Made by a program: the position numbers and the translations under genes
Notes under the pieces: model-generated
What the model saw: the letters and a program-made list of their open reading frames with translations, nothing else
The model's database searches: none
Told to the model about the DNA's origin: nothing
Shown: piece after piece, positions 62,827 to 64,000 of the stretch
How positions within the stretch are numbered: the stretch's first letter is position 1
Layout: each line of letters opens with the position of its first letter
Origin: Citrobacter sp. 18056
Lineage (GTDB): Bacteria; Pseudomonadota; Gammaproteobacteria; Enterobacterales; Enterobacteriaceae
Reading direction: 5' to 3'
NCBI GenBank assembly: GCA_902706235.1
Contig: CACSJR010000006.1
Location: 124,001-188,000 of the forward strand
DNA: 64,000 nucleotides

Positions 62827-64000
62827 ATGGCAAGAATGCGAGCCGTGGATGCGGCAATGTATGTTCTGGAAAAAGAAGGTGTGGACACCGCATTTGGTGT
62901 GCCGGGTGCGGCGATTAACCCTTTTTATTCTGCAATGCGACAACATGGCGGTATCCGTCACGTACTGGCGCGCCACGTGGAAGGCGCTTCTCACATGGCG
63001 GAGGGTTACACTCGTGCAATGGCAGGGAATATCGGCGTCTGCCTGGGAACGTCTGGCCCGGCAGGGACAGATATGATAACCGCGCTGTATTCAGCTTCGG
63101 CAGATTCAATCCCTATTCTGTGCATTACCGGCCAGGCACCGCGTGCCCGTCTGCATAAAGAAGATTTTCAGGCAGTGGATATCGAATCCATTGCCAAGCC
63201 GGTGAGCAAATGGGCTGTGACCGTGCGCGAAGCGGCGCTGGTGCCGCGCGTGCTGCAACAGGCATTTCACCTGATGCGCTCAGGCCGCCCTGGCCCGGTG
63301 TTGGTCGACCTGCCGTACGACGTGCAAGTGGCAGAAATTGAGTTTGATCCTGATATGTACGAACCGCTGGCGGTCTACAAACCTGCGGCTTCCCGCGCGC
63401 AAATTGAAAGAGCCATCGACATGCTGATGCAGGCCGAGCATCCGGTGATTGTCGCCGGGGGCGGGGTAATTAATGCCGATGCGGCTGCGCTGTTACAGCG
63501 TTTTGCCGAGCTGACGCAGGTGCCGGTGATCCCAACCCTGATGGGCTGGGGCTGCATTCCAGACGATCATGAACTGATGGCCGGAATGGTCGGGTTGCAA
63601 ACGGCACACCGCTACGGGAACGCCACGCTGTTGGCCTCCGACCTGGTGTTGGGCATTGGTAACCGCTTTGCCAATCGCCATACTGGCTCGGTAGAGAAAT
63701 ACACCGAAGGGCGCAAAATCATTCATATCGACATCGAGCCGACGCAGATTGGGCGCGTGCTGTGCCCGGACTTAGGCATTGTCTCCGATGCGAAAGCAGC
63801 GCTGACCCTGCTGGTTGAGGTGGCGGAAGCGCGGCAAAAAGCAGGGCTGTTGCCGTGTCGTGGCGCGTGGGTAGCCGACTGCCAGCAGCGTAAACGCACC
63901 CTGCTGCGCAAAACGCATTTTGACAACGTGCCGGTCAAACCACAGCGCGTCTACGAAGAGATGAACAAAGCCTTTAGCCGTGATGTGTGTTACGTCACCA
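62827..64000 (+). CDS. gcl: Glyoxylate carboligase, N-terminal part (3' end outside window)
   Basis: This thiamin diphosphate enzyme joins two glyoxylates to tartronate semialdehyde and CO2. The frame was read by hand from the ATG at 62827 (AAGGTGAAACGGAA upstream) to the window edge without a stop, giving about 391 of roughly 593 residues. The sequence [19 protein letters not shown] and [13 protein letters not shown] fits E. coli Gcl, including the valine that replaces the usual catalytic glutamate of this superfamily. The C-terminal cofactor domain is not in the window. Confidence 0.96.
   Translation, partial: MARMRAVDAAMYVLEKEGVDTAFGVPGAAINPFYSAMRQHGGIRHVLARHVEGASHMAEGYTRAMAGNIGVCLGTSGPAGTDMITALYSASADSIPILCITGQAPRARLHKEDFQAVDIESIAKPVSKWAVTVREAALVPRVLQQAFHLMRSGRPGPVLVDLPYDVQVAEIEFDPDMYEPLAVYKPAASRAQIERAIDMLMQAEHPVIVAGGGVINADAAALLQRFAELTQVPVIPTLMGWGCIPDDHELMAGMVGLQTAHRYGNATLLASDLVLGIGNRFANRHTGSVEKYTEGRKIIHIDIEPTQIGRVLCPDLGIVSDAKAALTLLVEVAEARQKAGLLPCRGAWVADCQQRKRTLLRKTHFDNVPVKPQRVYEEMNKAFSRDVCYVT

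Overview
This window is chromosomal DNA from an enterobacterium close to Enterobacter, Lelliottia, Kluyvera or Citrobacter. The gene content and order follow the Escherichia coli K-12 stretch from ybaA to gcl: ybaA, pdeB (ylaB), ylaC, maa, hha, tomB, acrB, acrA, acrR, mscK, ybaM, priC, ybaN, apt, dnaX, ybaB, recR, htpG, adk, hemH, gsk, ybaL, fsr, ushA, ybaK, chiX, ybaP, copA, cueR, ybbJ, qmcA, cnoX (ybbN), ybbO, tesA, ybbA, ybbP, selU, allS, allA, allR, gcl. The proteins have the lengths and key residues of their E. coli counterparts. I did not make a species call. I see no rRNA, tRNA, CRISPR array, prophage or insertion sequence.

The backbone is interrupted in several places relative to E. 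coli. At the left edge lies the end of lacZ, directly before ybaA. Between pdeB and ylaC (about 3.1-14.7 kb) is an accessory block with two sugar systems. The first is a GntR-type regulator, a mannonate-dehydratase-family enolase and a glucose/beta-glucoside-type PTS IIBC. The second is a seven-gene operon: a PfkA-like kinase, ascorbate-type PTS IIB and IIC, a class II ketose-bisphosphate aldolase, an 89-residue unknown protein, PTS IIA and a P-loop kinase. It is preceded by two CRP-like sites. The same block carries the zinc-independent ribosomal protein pair rpmE2-rpmJ2 behind a Zur palindrome, a GNAT acetyltransferase and a MocR regulator.

Smaller differences follow. A 563-bp non-coding element bounded by 23-bp inverted repeats lies between mscK and ybaM. 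A LysR-pirin-isochorismatase cassette sits between ybaB and recR. aes is missing between hemH and gsk. A DeoR regulator and a NudK-like Nudix hydrolase stand where E. coli has ybaQ. A trkG-type potassium transporter gene stands between copA and cueR. fetAB is missing between qmcA and cnoX, and rhsD between ybbP and selU.

Regulatory sites readable from sequence include the AcrR operator, the CueR site of copA with its 19-bp spacer, a sigma-32 promoter at htpG, a Zur box, three CRP-like sites, two identical 17-bp sites shared by the allA and gcl promoters (probably AllR), the dnaX slippery heptamer, and the small RNA ChiX.

The strongest candidates for undescribed biology are the PfkA-like/ascorbate-PTS/aldolase operon at 7119-11954, which probably brings in and cleaves a ketohexose or similar sugar, and the inverted-repeat element at 25717-26279.
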